A stretch of DNA of 64,000 nt. Origin: Roseinatronobacter monicus. Its GTDB lineage: Bacteria; Pseudomonadota; Alphaproteobacteria; Rhodobacterales; Rhodobacteraceae. Location of the stretch: the NCBI RefSeq assembly GCF_006716865.1, contig NZ_VFPT01000001.1, positions 987,001-1,051,000 of the forward strand, read 5' to 3'. This document shows, in pieces, positions 29,013-38,180 of the stretch; position 1 is the stretch's first letter; each line of letters begins with the position of its first letter. The position numbers and the translations under genes were made by a program. The notes beneath the pieces are model-generated. The model ran no database searches and had not been told where the DNA came from. It worked only from the letters and a program-made list of their open reading frames with translations.

Positions 29013-30521
29013 ATGCAGCGCAGATCGCATGGGATCGTGATTATTGTTGCCCTGATGGGCATCACGGCACTGGCGATGCTGCTGCCTGCTGCCGTTGGCT
29101 TTACGCTGCGCGAACATGAACTTGCGCGCGCGTTTCTGTATTCTGCGGGGCTGCTGGGCAGTCTGACGGGGTTGGTTTATCTGGCCAGCCGCTCTGGCGC
29201 GGCGGTGGTCGCAGGTGGGGCGCATCCGTTCTATTACCTGACCTTCGCCTATCTGTTCCTGCCGGTCCTGATGGCGGTCCCCCTGACCGAGGCAGTGCCG
29301 GGCATCCGCTTTCTGGATGCGTGGTTTGAAATGCTGTCGGCCTTTACCACCACAGGGGCCAGCGTGCTGGAAGGCGAGGTGACGCGCAGTCTGCATTTGT
29401 GGCGCGCGACTGTCGCGTGGGGGGGCGGGCTGTTCCTGATGGTGGTTGCGATTGCGCTGCTTGCACCGCTGAATTTGGGCGGGTTCGAATTGTTTCGCAA
29501 CCGTTCTGGTGCCGTTGGGGCTGCATCTGGCTGGGGCGAGGTGCACCAACCCACACGGATTGATGAAAGCTTTGACGACAAGACCCTGTCGCGCATGGCC
29601 GATCAGGTTGGGGTGGTAGCACCGGTCTATGTCGGGTTGACGCTGATGTTATGGGTGGCGCTGTCGATTGCTGGCAACCCGCCGCTGGTGGCGCTTATGC
29701 TTGCCATGTCGACCCTCTCTACGTCCGGGATTGCGCCAGATGGCGCGTTGAGCGGGCTTGCCACCGAGATGCTGATTGCCGCAATTCTGATTCTCGCGCT
29801 CAGCCGCAGGCTGTGGCCCGGTGCACGCGGGATGCAGCAAGGGCAGGGCGCACCTTGGCGTGACCCTGAACTGCTGCTGGCAGGTGGTATCTTGCTGGTG
29901 ATATTTGCCGCACTGGTCCTGCGTGCGGCGTTTGTGCCGCATCCCTCTGGGATAGGGGGGCATGTGTCGATGATCTGGGGCCATCTTTTCACCAGCCTGT
30001 CTTTTCTCAGCACCACTGGGTTTATCAGCGAAGTGGGCGGCGGGGTTTCAGCCGTGTTTCCGGGCGCGGCGGGGATAGTACTGCTGGGCCTTGTCATTTT
30101 TGGGGGCGGGGTTGCGACAACCGCAGGCGGGCTGAAGCTGATGCGCGTCTTTGCCTTGGGCTGGCAGGCGCGGCGCGAAGTGGCGAAACTTGTCTATCCC
30201 GACAGCGTCGGCGGAGATGGTGCGCGGCTGCGCAGCCTGCGGCGTGAGGGGGCGTTTTCGGCCTGGCTGTTCCTGATGGTGTTCATTTTTTCGCTGACCG
30301 CGCTGACGGCCTTGTTGACGCTGACCGGGGTAAGTCTGGAAGATGCCACGATTTTCGCGGCGGCAGCCCTGACAACGACTGGCCCGCTTGCCCAGATCGC
30401 AGGCCAAGAGCCGCTGCTTTGGGCGGGCTTGGGGGATTTTGGCAAGATGGTCATGGCCTTTGGCATGCTGCTGGGGCGGCTGGAATTGCTGCTCTTGTTG
30501 TCGGTTTTCTGGCGCCGCTGA
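29013..30521 (+). CDS. trkH: Potassium uptake channel subunit TrkH
   Basis: 502-residue polytopic membrane protein of the TrkH/KtrB family. Selectivity-filter-type loops are seen in the repeats: FTTTGASVLEG, STLSTSGIAPDG, FLSTTGFISEVGG and TTTGPLAQ; a helix break GGGVATTAGGLKLMR lies in the third repeat. With TrkA it imports K+ using the membrane potential. It begins 35 bases after trkA and is probably in the same transcript. Confidence 0.93.
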   Translation: MQRRSHGIVIIVALMGITALAMLLPAAVGFTLREHELARAFLYSAGLLGSLTGLVYLASRSGAAVVAGGAHPFYYLTFAYLFLPVLMAVPLTEAVPGIRFLDAWFEMLSAFTTTGASVLEGEVTRSLHLWRATVAWGGGLFLMVVAIALLAPLNLGGFELFRNRSGAVGAASGWGEVHQPTRIDESFDDKTLSRMADQVGVVAPVYVGLTLMLWVALSIAGNPPLVALMLAMSTLSTSGIAPDGALSGLATEMLIAAILILALSRRLWPGARGMQQGQGAPWRDPELLLAGGILLVIFAALVLRAAFVPHPSGIGGHVSMIWGHLFTSLSFLSTTGFISEVGGGVSAVFPGAAGIVLLGLVIFGGGVATTAGGLKLMRVFALGWQARREVAKLVYPDSVGGDGARLRSLRREGAFSAWLFLMVFIFSLTALTALLTLTGVSLEDATIFAAAALTTTGPLAQIAGQEPLLWAGLGDFGKMVMAFGMLLGRLELLLLLSVFWRR

Positions 30522-30679
30522 GTTTGCTTATATCTGCTTGCGGGAAATATAATTTCGTTTGTACCGCAATTTATCCGGTTTCAGGGCTGGAAGTTTTCCG
30601 AATCGCGCTTCATACTCAACCCAGAGGGAGATGAGGCTCTCTGCGTAAAGCAAACACGCCCTGACAAAAAGGCAAGCGC

Positions 30680-30913
30680 ATGGCCAATGATAAACAAAAC
30701 CTGCAAGATGCATTTCTGAACCATGTCCGCAAGAACAAGGTTCCAGTAACTGTATTCCTGATTAACGGTGTCAAACTGCAAGGTGTAATCACCTGGTTTG
30801 ACAATTTCTGTGTCCTTTTGCGTCGGGATGGACAAAGTCAGCTTGTCTACAAGCACGCCATTTCGACCATAATGCCGGGACAGCCGATTTCGCTATATGA
30901 GGGCGAAGGCTGA
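30680..30913 (+). CDS. hfq: RNA chaperone Hfq
   Basis: 77-residue Sm-like hexameric RNA-binding protein mediating sRNA-mRNA pairing. Sm1 motif ([17 protein letters not shown]) and Sm2 motif ([12 protein letters not shown]) are complete, with the proximal-face Gln in NLQDAFLN. The short acidic tail is normal for alphaproteobacteria. hflX starts 8 bases after the stop, the classical hfq-hflX pair. The 158-base upstream gap is AT-rich enough to hold its own promoter. Confidence 0.97.
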   Translation: MANDKQNLQDAFLNHVRKNKVPVTVFLINGVKLQGVITWFDNFCVLLRRDGQSQLVYKHAISTIMPGQPISLYEGEG

Positions 30914-30921
30914 TCGCCAAT

Positions 30922-32232
30922 ATGTCAGATGAACCGTCGGATACCGGGAGTGACGTGGGCGCGGAACGCACCCGCGCTATGGTTCTGCATCCAGAGATCA
31001 AGGCGCATGTGCGCATACGAGAACCGGAACTGGCACTTGACGAGGCGGTGGCACTGGCGCATGCCCTTCCGGGACTTGATGTGGCGGATGAACGGGTTGT
31101 GCGCTTGCCAAAAGCGCATCCCGGCATGTTGTTCGGGTCCGGCAAGGTAGAAGAACTGGCGCAGATTATCGCCGAGGCTGAAGTCGAGCTTGTTCTGATC
31201 GACGGACCGGTGACGCCTGTGCAACAGCGCAATCTGGAACGCGCGTGGAAGGTCAAGCTGCTGGACCGCACGGGCCTGATTCTGGAAATCTTTGCAGATC
31301 GGGCGCGCACGCGCGAAGGCGTGTTGCAGGTCGAGTTGGCGGCACTCAGCTATCAGCGCACGCGGCTTGTGCGGGCTTGGACCCACCTGGAGCGCCAGCG
31401 CGGCGGTCTGGGCTTCGTTGGTGGTCCGGGCGAGACACAGATCGAGGCAGACCGCCGCGCCATTGACCTGCAAATGGTGCGCCTGCGCAGGCAACTCAGC
31501 AAGGTCACACGCACCCGCGAATTGCACCGCGCCGCACGGCGCAAGGTGCCGTTTCCGGTGGTGGCGCTGGTCGGCTATACAAATGCGGGCAAATCGACCT
31601 TGTTCAACCGCCTGACCGGTGCCGAAGTGCTGGCCAAGGATATGTTGTTTGCAACCCTTGATCCGACGATGCGCGCAGTGCGCCTGCCCACAGGCAAGGA
31701 CATTATCCTGTCCGATACGGTGGGCTTCATCTCGGACCTGCCGACGCAACTGATCGCGGCGTTTCGCGCCACTCTGGAAGAGGTGCTGGAGGCGGATCTG
31801 ATTGTGCATGTCCGCGACATCGCGCACCCCGAGACAGAAGAACAGGCGCGCAATGTCCGCGATATTCTGGCGGATCTGGGGGTTGGTGTGCATACGCGCC
31901 AGATCGCGCTTTGGAACAAGGCAGACCTTTTGCCACCAGAGCAGCACGCGGCCTTGGCCGAGCGCGCGCAGACGGAGAAAGATGTCTATCTTGGTTCTTC
32001 AGTTACAGGGCAGGGGTTGGAGGCGTTCTTCACCACATTGACCGAGCAACTGGACGATACCCGCCATACCGCCGAGATTCATCTGACCTTTGCACAAGGG
32101 CGCGTGCGTGCTTGGCTGTTCGAGCAAGGCGTGGTCGAGCAAGAGCAGCAGGATCAGCAAGGATACGCGCTTCAGGTCAATTGGACCGACAAGCAAAAAC
32201 GCCAGTTCAGGTCCATGCTGCAAGGCGAATAG
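30922..32232 (+). CDS. hflX: GTPase HflX
   Basis: 436-residue ribosome-associated GTPase that can split stalled ribosomes. The N-terminal HflX domain ends in the glycine-rich GGLGFVGGPGETQIE. The G domain has G1 GYTNAGKST (218-226), G3 DTVGFISDLP and G4 NKAD. A 20-residue acidic N-terminal extension (MSDEPSDTGSD...) precedes the conserved region; the downstream in-frame ATG (MVLHPEIK) is an alternative start. It closes the nifR3-to-hflX block. Confidence 0.95.
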   Translation: MSDEPSDTGSDVGAERTRAMVLHPEIKAHVRIREPELALDEAVALAHALPGLDVADERVVRLPKAHPGMLFGSGKVEELAQIIAEAEVELVLIDGPVTPVQQRNLERAWKVKLLDRTGLILEIFADRARTREGVLQVELAALSYQRTRLVRAWTHLERQRGGLGFVGGPGETQIEADRRAIDLQMVRLRRQLSKVTRTRELHRAARRKVPFPVVALVGYTNAGKSTLFNRLTGAEVLAKDMLFATLDPTMRAVRLPTGKDIILSDTVGFISDLPTQLIAAFRATLEEVLEADLIVHVRDIAHPETEEQARNVRDILADLGVGVHTRQIALWNKADLLPPEQHAALAERAQTEKDVYLGSSVTGQGLEAFFTTLTEQLDDTRHTAEIHLTFAQGRVRAWLFEQGVVEQEQQDQQGYALQVNWTDKQKRQFRSMLQGE

Positions 32233-32300
32233 GGGCGGTTTGGGCGGCAACGTCCCATAGGTTGCGGCGTGACTGTGCTTTGAATAGCACGGCCCGATAC

Positions 32301-32331
32301 ACCAGCCTTGGCGCGAAGGGCTGGTTTGTGT
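32301..32331 (+). terminator. Probable terminator after hflX
   Basis: Stem ACCAGCC (32301-32307) / GGCTGGT (32319-32325) with an 11-base loop, followed by TTGTGTT. The T-run is interrupted, so efficiency is uncertain. It is the only clear structure in the 209 bases between hflX and the insertion sequence; the rest is AT-rich and may be the old upstream region of the GGDEF gene now beyond the element. Confidence 0.5.
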
Positions 32332-32441
32332 TAACCTTTCATTCAGTAAAATATGGGTAAGGCCTATAAAACGCCATAATTAAAATCTAATTAAGAACCA
32401 GCCAGACCGAAGCAGATTTTGGCGCATAAATGTTTAAAATT

Positions 32442-33932
32442 GGCTATTTCGCGGTTTGTGTGGGTGGCTTGGTTTCCGTTCATTTGCCTGTGGCACAAGA
32501 TGTTGTGCGGTAGGGTGACGCTGGTAAGTGGGTGAGATTGCCTGCGATGAGGTATGACATGTTGATGAGGTTGCGGGTTTTGCGATACCCGCGCGCCCGA
32601 GCCTTTGCGGCCTGAATGAGGCCGTTGATGGCTTCGACAGCGCCGTTGCTCAGATCGCTGTCAAAACCGTTAAGTATACCATCCCAGTGCGCCTTGAGTG
32701 TCAGAGCGAGTTTCTTGAATGCTGGCAGCCTGCTGCGGCGCGCCCATTGAAACCAGGCGGTAAGCCGTTCTTCGGCCTCTGCCTTGGACTCGGCTTCAGC
32801 AAAGATGTCGCGCAAAGCCTCTTTCAAGCGAAACGCGCGTCCTGTTTTCAGGTGCATCCGAGATAGATCATGATGCTGTGTGATCTGCCGCTTCGTCCAT
32901 CTCTTCTTGTCCTTGAGCCACATCCAGCGGCTGTGTTTCAACTCAGGTCTGCTGCGTACTTCGGCGCGGCGAACCTCTTCAAGCGCCACATTGGCCAGTT
33001 GGATGACATGGAATGGGTCGAAGGTAACATCCGCGTTCGGCAGATGCTTTGCGACGCCAGAAATGTAGGCCCTACTCATATCGATACAGGCAGCGGAGAT
33101 GGCATCGGGATCACCGCCATGGGCGCGCAGATCTTCACCGAAAGCCGCCACAGTCTTTGCATCACGTCCTTCACAGGCAAAGAGAAGCCTGCCGGCCAGA
33201 AGGTCGTGAAATAGGGTGATGTAATTATGCCCGCGGCGCGCAGCTGTCTCGTCAATCCCAAGGGCGGTCACGGCGCTGAAGTCTTCGCGATCTCGCGCTG
33301 ACGACACGTAATGGTCAAGAACCCGCCAGAGGCGATCGTCACCAACATCAAGCATATCAGCAACAGCCTTCACCGGCATCTGTCGCACCAGCGCAATCAC
33401 AAAGGCTTCAAACAACTGACTGAAACCGCTGCCACTGCGCGCCCAGGGGACCGGAACCTGTCCGGTCTTGCTACATTGGCTGCAAGCAACACGTGGCACA
33501 TCGGCATGGATGAAAGCCTTGTGCTCGAAAAAACGCAGGTGTTCCCAGATCCTGGATCGCGTGTCATGGACGGGCTGATCGGGCGCGCCACAGGAGGGAC
33601 AAGCAAATCGACTTCCCGCCTTGAAGCGGACGTCAAAGTGGATCTCTTTGAGTTTGGCGTCAAAACGTACGTCCGTGACACTCCACGGAGCCTGCAGGCC
33701 AAGAGCTGTCGTGAACAAACTTGTCTCGGGACCCATGAATGCCTCCTCATCCGCTGGTTTCAGGAAGCTTCACCCTATCCAAAAAAACTGCCGCAGCTCA
33801 ACAGGCTCGGCGCGTCTGACGCTGCGATATTTGAGGTCTCCGCGACAGACGCGCCTTATGTTGTGACCACAATATCTGGTAGAAGATTCAATCCGCCGCC
33901 CACCAGCAACCCACACAAATCGCGAAGGGACC
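32442..33932 (-). mobile_element. ISL3-family insertion sequence, copy 1
   Basis: 1,491-bp element with imperfect terminal inverted repeats of about 25 bp (left GGCTATTTCGCGGTTTGTG; right end reads GGTCCCTTCGCGATTTGTG on the minus strand). It is flanked by an 8-bp target duplication TTAAAATT (32434-32441 and 33933-33940), the length expected for ISL3. It carries one transposase gene and appears intact. It inserted into AT-rich DNA between hflX and a GGDEF gene. A second copy at 58962-60452 differs by one base that I could see. Confidence 0.95.
32480..33736 (-). CDS. tnpA: ISL3-family transposase (copy 1)
   Basis: 418-residue DDE transposase. An N-terminal zinc ribbon has CPSC and CSQC pairs (FACPSCGAP; RVACSQCSKTG). 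The catalytic core shows ALGIDETAARRGHNY (first Asp), AACIDMSRAYISG (second Asp) and SNGAVEAINGLIQAAKARARG (the Glu, here near the C-terminus), the ISL3/transposase_12 pattern. The start is behind GGAGG with 5-base spacing. The protein is identical in both copies and the frame is undamaged, so it is probably active. Confidence 0.93.
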   Translation of the reverse strand: MGPETSLFTTALGLQAPWSVTDVRFDAKLKEIHFDVRFKAGSRFACPSCGAPDQPVHDTRSRIWEHLRFFEHKAFIHADVPRVACSQCSKTGQVPVPWARSGSGFSQLFEAFVIALVRQMPVKAVADMLDVGDDRLWRVLDHYVSSARDREDFSAVTALGIDETAARRGHNYITLFHDLLAGRLLFACEGRDAKTVAAFGEDLRAHGGDPDAISAACIDMSRAYISGVAKHLPNADVTFDPFHVIQLANVALEEVRRAEVRSRPELKHSRWMWLKDKKRWTKRQITQHHDLSRMHLKTGRAFRLKEALRDIFAEAESKAEAEERLTAWFQWARRSRLPAFKKLALTLKAHWDGILNGFDSDLSNGAVEAINGLIQAAKARARGYRKTRNLINMSYLIAGNLTHLPASPYRTTSCATGK

Positions 33933-33965
33933 TTAAAATTTTCGAAGTGAACGGGATGCACCCCT

Positions 33966-34799
33966 ATGGCCAATGATTTATCTTCTCAAGCTTTGTCCGT
34001 CACTGAAGCGTCTTTCGCTGCTCCCGATCCTATGAACGAGCAGTATGACACAATCTTCTACCTCATTCGCCAGACCACGGGTGCAAGTCATGTGGCCATT
34101 CAATTCGACGGCGCGCCGATGCAGGCCGTGCCGGTCGATCTTGCCTGCATTCAGGCGCCCCTTGTGCATCAGGGGCGTCGGATCGGGGTTTTGCGGGCCT
34201 ATGCGAAAGAATTTGAATCAGGTGCGGCACATATGCTGGCCGGTTTTGCCGTGCTTGCCGCCGAACATCACGCGCTTTGGTCGGTTGCGCATTGCGACAT
34301 GCTGACACGGGCCATGACACGCCGCGCCTTTATGGCCGATCTGGGCCGCGCCGTGGCGACATGGCAGCGTGGCGGGGTTCCGTGTTCGTTGGTGGTGTTC
34401 GATCTCGACCACTTCAAAAAGATAAACGACACCTATGGCCATGCAGCAGGCGACGCGGTTCTGCGTGCAGTGGCGCATGTCGTTCAGTCGGAATTGCGCC
34501 CCTGTGACCGGCTTGGCCGGTTGGGCGGCGAGGAGTTCGGCGTTATTTTATTGGCCGATGCAGAATCTGCGATGGAAATAGCAGAACGCCTGCGCGCTGT
34601 CATTGAGGGAACAATTGTACGCGATTATCCCGTGATTGAATTTACGGCCAGTCTGGGCGTTGCAACCTGCACTGCGCTGACAGACACCCGTGAAACCTTG
34701 ATGTCGACAGCCGATGAGTACCTGTATCAAGCCAAAGAAGCCGGGCGCAACCGCGTGTTGGGTGCAGTCAGCATTCCCGAGTTTGAGCTGTTTGATTAA
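33966..34799 (+). CDS. GGDEF diguanylate cyclase with N-terminal GAF-like domain
   Basis: 277-residue cytoplasmic protein. Residues of about 25-110 look like a degenerate GAF sensor domain (IFYLIRQTTGASHVAIQFDG). The rest is a GGDEF domain with DHFKKINDTYGHAAGD, active-site GGEEF (187-191) and an intact product-inhibition I-site RPCD (178-181) exactly five residues upstream, so it should make cyclic di-GMP with feedback control. The ISL3 copy ends only 25 bases before the start codon once the target duplication is set aside, so its original promoter is probably displaced. Confidence 0.9.
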   Translation: MANDLSSQALSVTEASFAAPDPMNEQYDTIFYLIRQTTGASHVAIQFDGAPMQAVPVDLACIQAPLVHQGRRIGVLRAYAKEFESGAAHMLAGFAVLAAEHHALWSVAHCDMLTRAMTRRAFMADLGRAVATWQRGGVPCSLVVFDLDHFKKINDTYGHAAGDAVLRAVAHVVQSELRPCDRLGRLGGEEFGVILLADAESAMEIAERLRAVIEGTIVRDYPVIEFTASLGVATCTALTDTRETLMSTADEYLYQAKEAGRNRVLGAVSIPEFELFD

Positions 34800-34930
34800 G
34801 TTTGCGCATCGCGTATACAGGAAATTGTCCCGATCTTGAATTTGGGGCTTTGAACTGGCGTCGATAATCCATAAATGGAATGCGTATGATCGCGTAGTCT
34901 ATCTGGCTGACGCGGCAGAGGGAGACACTC

Positions 34931-35158
34931 ATGCTGAACAATATTGGGCCTGCTGGCTTCATCATCATTGCGGTTGTCGTGCTTGTGCTTTTCGGACGCG
35001 GCAAGGTAAGTGCGCTGATGGGCGAAGTGGGCAAAGGGATCACCTCGTTCAAGAAGGGCCTGAAAGACGGCTCTGAAGAGATCGAGAAGACCTCGGATGA
35101 AGATGGCGTGACGAACGCGCGCGACATCACCCCTGAAAACGACAAGGACAAGGTCTGA
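34931..35158 (+). CDS. tatA: Twin-arginine translocase subunit TatA
   Basis: 75-residue pore-forming subunit of the Tat protein exporter. A short N-terminal membrane helix ([17 protein letters not shown]) is followed by an amphipathic helix ([21 protein letters not shown]) and an acidic hydrophilic tail. The family FG hinge is present in LFGRG. RBS GAGGGAGA precedes the ATG. tatB follows 91 bases later and tatC after it. Confidence 0.92.
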   Translation: MLNNIGPAGFIIIAVVVLVLFGRGKVSALMGEVGKGITSFKKGLKDGSEEIEKTSDEDGVTNARDITPENDKDKV

Positions 35159-35249
35159 CCCACGCGGTCCCTGATTCGGATCAGGGCGCTGTGTGTGGTG
35201 CAGGATTGGACTGTCGTAAACCTGAGTGTTCAGGTGCAAAGGGGATGTG

Positions 35250-35924
35250 ATGTTTGATCTCGGCTGGACAGAGCTGATGGTGATCGGCATCGTGGCTTTG
35301 ATCGTGGTGGGTCCAAAAGACCTGCCCAAAATGTTTCGATCGCTTGGTCAGTTCACGGCCAAGGCAAGATCTATGGCGCGCGAGTTTCAGCGCGCAATGG
35401 ATGACGCTGCGGATTCGACGGGCGTCAAAGATGTGGCGCGCGATCTGCGCCGCGCGACAGACCCGCAAAGCATGGGGCTGGATGAAGTCAACAAGATGCG
35501 CAACTGGGACCCGTTGAAAGATCCGGGCAAAAAGGGGAAGGGCGCAAAACCTGCCGCTGTCGAAGCTGACCCGGAAAGCGCCGAGGATGACGAAGAGGCC
35601 ATGGACCGCATCTCTGCCGAAATGGACACTCTGCGCAAAGAGCGTGCGCCAAAACCTGTGACCCCCAAAGCTGCGGCTAAACCCGAAGCGCAGGCCAAGC
35701 CACAGACCAAAGCGCAGCCCAAACCCGAAGGCAAGCCAACACCCGCAACCAAGGCCAAAGCCGAAACGAAGGCCCCGCCCAAAACACCTGCCAAGCCCAA
35801 AGCCGCCGCAAAACCTAAATCGGCGAGCAAGCCTAAAGCTGCGGCCAAGGCCAATCAGACTGCGACATCGCCCGCGCCGTCAAACGCGCCCAAAGGTGAT
35901 GCGACGGATAAGAGCAAAGCATGA
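35250..35924 (+). CDS. tatB: Twin-arginine translocase subunit TatB
   Basis: 224-residue Tat receptor subunit. The N-terminal helix has the TatB signature MFDLGWTELMVIGIVALIVVGPKDLP, here cited in two parts (FDLGWTELMVIG and VVGPKDLPK), followed by the amphipathic helix MFRSLGQFTAKARSMAREFQ. The last 100 residues are a long Lys/Ala/Pro repeat region (AKPEAQAKPQTKAQPKPEGK style), longer than in E. coli. The start at 35250 follows AAAGGGGATGTG; an upstream in-frame ATG at 35226 is less likely. The tatC start overlaps its stop. Confidence 0.93.
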   Translation: MFDLGWTELMVIGIVALIVVGPKDLPKMFRSLGQFTAKARSMAREFQRAMDDAADSTGVKDVARDLRRATDPQSMGLDEVNKMRNWDPLKDPGKKGKGAKPAAVEADPESAEDDEEAMDRISAEMDTLRKERAPKPVTPKAAAKPEAQAKPQTKAQPKPEGKPTPATKAKAETKAPPKTPAKPKAAAKPKSASKPKAAAKANQTATSPAPSNAPKGDATDKSKA

Positions 35925-36802
35925 GCACATCCAATTCGCGTGACGATATCGACGACAAGGGCGCGCCGCTTATCGAGCATCTGGCGGAACTGCGCAACCG
36001 GCTGATCAAGTCTGTTTTCGCTTTCGTTGTGGGGATGGTGCTGTGTTTCACGGTTGCCACGCCGATTTTCAACTTTCTGACGGCCCCTTTGTGTGATGCG
36101 CTGGCCTCGCGCGGGCAGGATTGCGACCTGATCTTCATCAGCCCGCAAGAGGGTTTCTTCGTGGCGATCAAGGTGTCGCTGCTGGGCGGCTTCATGCTGT
36201 CTTTCCCGGTAATCGCAAGTCAGATGTGGCGCTTTGTGGCCCCTGGTCTGTACCGGTCCGAGAAGCATGCCTTTCTGCCTTTCCTTGTGGCCTCGCCTTT
36301 CATGTTCTTTCTGGGTGCGTCGTTTGCGTTCTATGTGGTCACACCACTGGCCTACAACTTCTTCCTTGGCTTTCAACAGTTCGGCACAGGGGGCGAGGTT
36401 GTTGAGGGCGTTACCGGCGCGGCACCCTTGTCGGTGGTTTTTCAAGGCTCTGCGCAGGAATATCTGAACCTGACCATAAAATTCATCGTGGCTTTCGGCC
36501 TGTGTTTCCAGTTGCCGGTGTTGCTGACGCTGATGGGCAAGGCCGGGCTTGTTTCCGAAGCGGGTCTGCGGGCCGGGCGGAAATGGGCGATTGTGGGTAT
36601 TCTGACGCTGGCCGCATTGGTGACCCCGCCGGATGTGATTACGCAGGTGATCCTGTTTGTGGTGGTTTACGGGCTCTATGAAATCTCGATCCGGCTGGTC
36701 GGCTATGTCGAACGCAAGCGCAACGAAGAGCTGCGCCGCGAAGGGCTGCTGGATGACGAGGATGACGAGATTTTCGAGGACGAGCTGGAAGACGAGAAAT
36801 GA
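35921..36802 (+). CDS. tatC: Twin-arginine translocase subunit TatC
   Basis: 293-residue six-helix membrane protein that recognises twin-arginine signal peptides with TatB. Signature segments: LIEHLAELRNRLIKS at the N-terminus, SPQEGFFVAIKVSLLGG, ASPFMFFLGASFAFYVV and the C-terminal ALVTPPDVITQVIL. The C-terminal cytoplasmic tail is very acidic (DDEDDEIFEDELEDE). It overlaps tatB and the following ATPase gene by 4 bases each. Confidence 0.96.
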   Translation: MSTSNSRDDIDDKGAPLIEHLAELRNRLIKSVFAFVVGMVLCFTVATPIFNFLTAPLCDALASRGQDCDLIFISPQEGFFVAIKVSLLGGFMLSFPVIASQMWRFVAPGLYRSEKHAFLPFLVASPFMFFLGASFAFYVVTPLAYNFFLGFQQFGTGGEVVEGVTGAAPLSVVFQGSAQEYLNLTIKFIVAFGLCFQLPVLLTLMGKAGLVSEAGLRAGRKWAIVGILTLAALVTPPDVITQVILFVVVYGLYEISIRLVGYVERKRNEELRREGLLDDEDDEIFEDELEDEK

Positions 36803-37671
36803 CCTCTGGCTCTGACACGGGTTTTGCAGCGGATGACAGTTTGCGCCGGATCGCCGAGGCGCTGGAGCGGCTGTCACCCGCTGCAACCCCCGCGCCAGAT
36901 TTGACGGCAGCAGAGGCCTTTGTCTGGCATGTTGCACCAGACCATCTGCAACCTGTAGCGCAGGTCAATCGGGTGTCGCTGGATCTGCTTGTTGGGATTG
37001 GCCGGTCGCGCGATACGCTTTTGACCAACACGTTGCAATTTGCAAAAGGTCTGCCTGCGAATAACGCCCTTCTATGGGGCGCGCGGGGGATGGGGAAATC
37101 GTCGCTGGTCAAGGCAGTTCATGCGCGCGCGCTGGAACTGGAACCTGCCTCTGCCCTGAAGCTGGTGGAAATTCAGCGCGAGGATTTGCCCTCAATCGGA
37201 CGGCTGATGGCGCACATGCGCGCATCGCCTGCGCGGTTCATTCTGTTTTGCGATGATCTGTCCTTCAGTCATGATGACCAGCATTACAAATCGCTCAAGG
37301 CTGTTCTGGATGGCGGGGTTGAGGGGCGACCAGATAATGTCGTTCTTTACGCAACCTCGAACCGTCGGCACCTTATGCCGCGTGACATGATCGAGAATGA
37401 GCGGTCTTCCGCGATTTCACCGTCTGAAGCCGTGGAAGAGAAGGTCTCGCTTTCGGACAGGTTTGGCTTGTGGCTGGGCTTTCACCCCTGCGATCAGGAC
37501 GAGTATCTGGCGATGATCGAAGGCTATTGCGCGGCTTATGGCTTGCACATTGCCCCGGATCGCCTGCGCGCCGAGGCGATTGAATGGCAGGCGACACGGG
37601 GCAGCCGTTCGGGGCGGGTTGCGTGGCAATTCTTTACTGACCTTGCCGGGCGCGAAGGTGTGCGGCTATAG
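36799..37671 (+). CDS. DUF815-family ATP-binding protein
   Basis: 290-residue P-loop ATPase of the DUF815 group (AAA-like). Walker A is LLWGARGMGKSSLVKAV, Walker B is FILFCDDLSF, and the sensor-like segment VVLYATSNRRHLMPRDM follows, all conserved in the family. It is coupled to tatC by ATGA. The family has no firm function. Placement after tatABC is common in Rhodobacterales and may be only positional. Confidence 0.88.
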   Translation: MTSGSDTGFAADDSLRRIAEALERLSPAATPAPDLTAAEAFVWHVAPDHLQPVAQVNRVSLDLLVGIGRSRDTLLTNTLQFAKGLPANNALLWGARGMGKSSLVKAVHARALELEPASALKLVEIQREDLPSIGRLMAHMRASPARFILFCDDLSFSHDDQHYKSLKAVLDGGVEGRPDNVVLYATSNRRHLMPRDMIENERSSAISPSEAVEEKVSLSDRFGLWLGFHPCDQDEYLAMIEGYCAAYGLHIAPDRLRAEAIEWQATRGSRSGRVAWQFFTDLAGREGVRL

Positions 37672-37730
37672 GCTTGGGCTTCGTGCCGCGTTATTTCGAT
37701 GACCTTTCCATTTCCGACTGAGGGCTGGCC

Positions 37731-38177
37731 ATGATTACCCTGACAGCGCTTGTCACCCTGTTTGCTGCTGCCTTTTTGGCGGCCACAATCATTCCATTTC
37801 AATCCGAGGCGGTGTTTGTGGCGCTGCAACTTGGCAATGTCAGCGGTTTGGTGCTTCTGGTTGCAATTGCCAGTCTGGGCAACACGCTGGGCGCATTTGT
37901 GAATTATGCGATCGGGATGCGGGTCGAGACTTATCGTGACAAGCGCTGGTTCCCGATGCGACCAGACCAGCTTGAACGCACCCAAGGCTGGTTTCGCCGC
38001 TATGGGGTATGGTCGCTGCTGTTAAGCTGGGCACCTGTGCTGGGCTGGTTCACGCTGGTTGCAGGCATCATGCGCACGCCGTTGTGGCAATTCGCGCTGC
38101 TGGTAAGCATTGCCAAGACCGGGCGCTATGCGGTCTTGGCTTGGGTAACCTCTCATGCGATGGCGCTGGCAGGATAA
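37731..38177 (+). CDS. YqaA-like (SNARE-associated/DedA-type) membrane protein
   Basis: 148-residue inner-membrane protein of the YqaA branch of the DedA/SNARE-associated family. Helices are visible at about 4-25, 33-58 and 104-145; the conserved parts are PFQSEAVFVALQLGN, LGNTLGAFVNYAIGM and the re-entrant-loop type GVWSLLLSWAPVLGWFTLVAG. DedA proteins are linked to lipid flipping and proton-dependent transport; the exact role of YqaA is unknown. Its stop is 3 bases from that of the convergent next gene. Confidence 0.85.
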   Translation: MITLTALVTLFAAAFLAATIIPFQSEAVFVALQLGNVSGLVLLVAIASLGNTLGAFVNYAIGMRVETYRDKRWFPMRPDQLERTQGWFRRYGVWSLLLSWAPVLGWFTLVAGIMRTPLWQFALLVSIAKTGRYAVLAWVTSHAMALAG

Positions 38178-38180
38178 GGT

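Noticed and set aside
33311..33976. 221-codon plus-strand frame inside the ISL3 element (also at 59831-60484)
   Set aside because: It is antisense to the transposase in both copies and has no features of a protein; its ends differ only because of flanking DNA.
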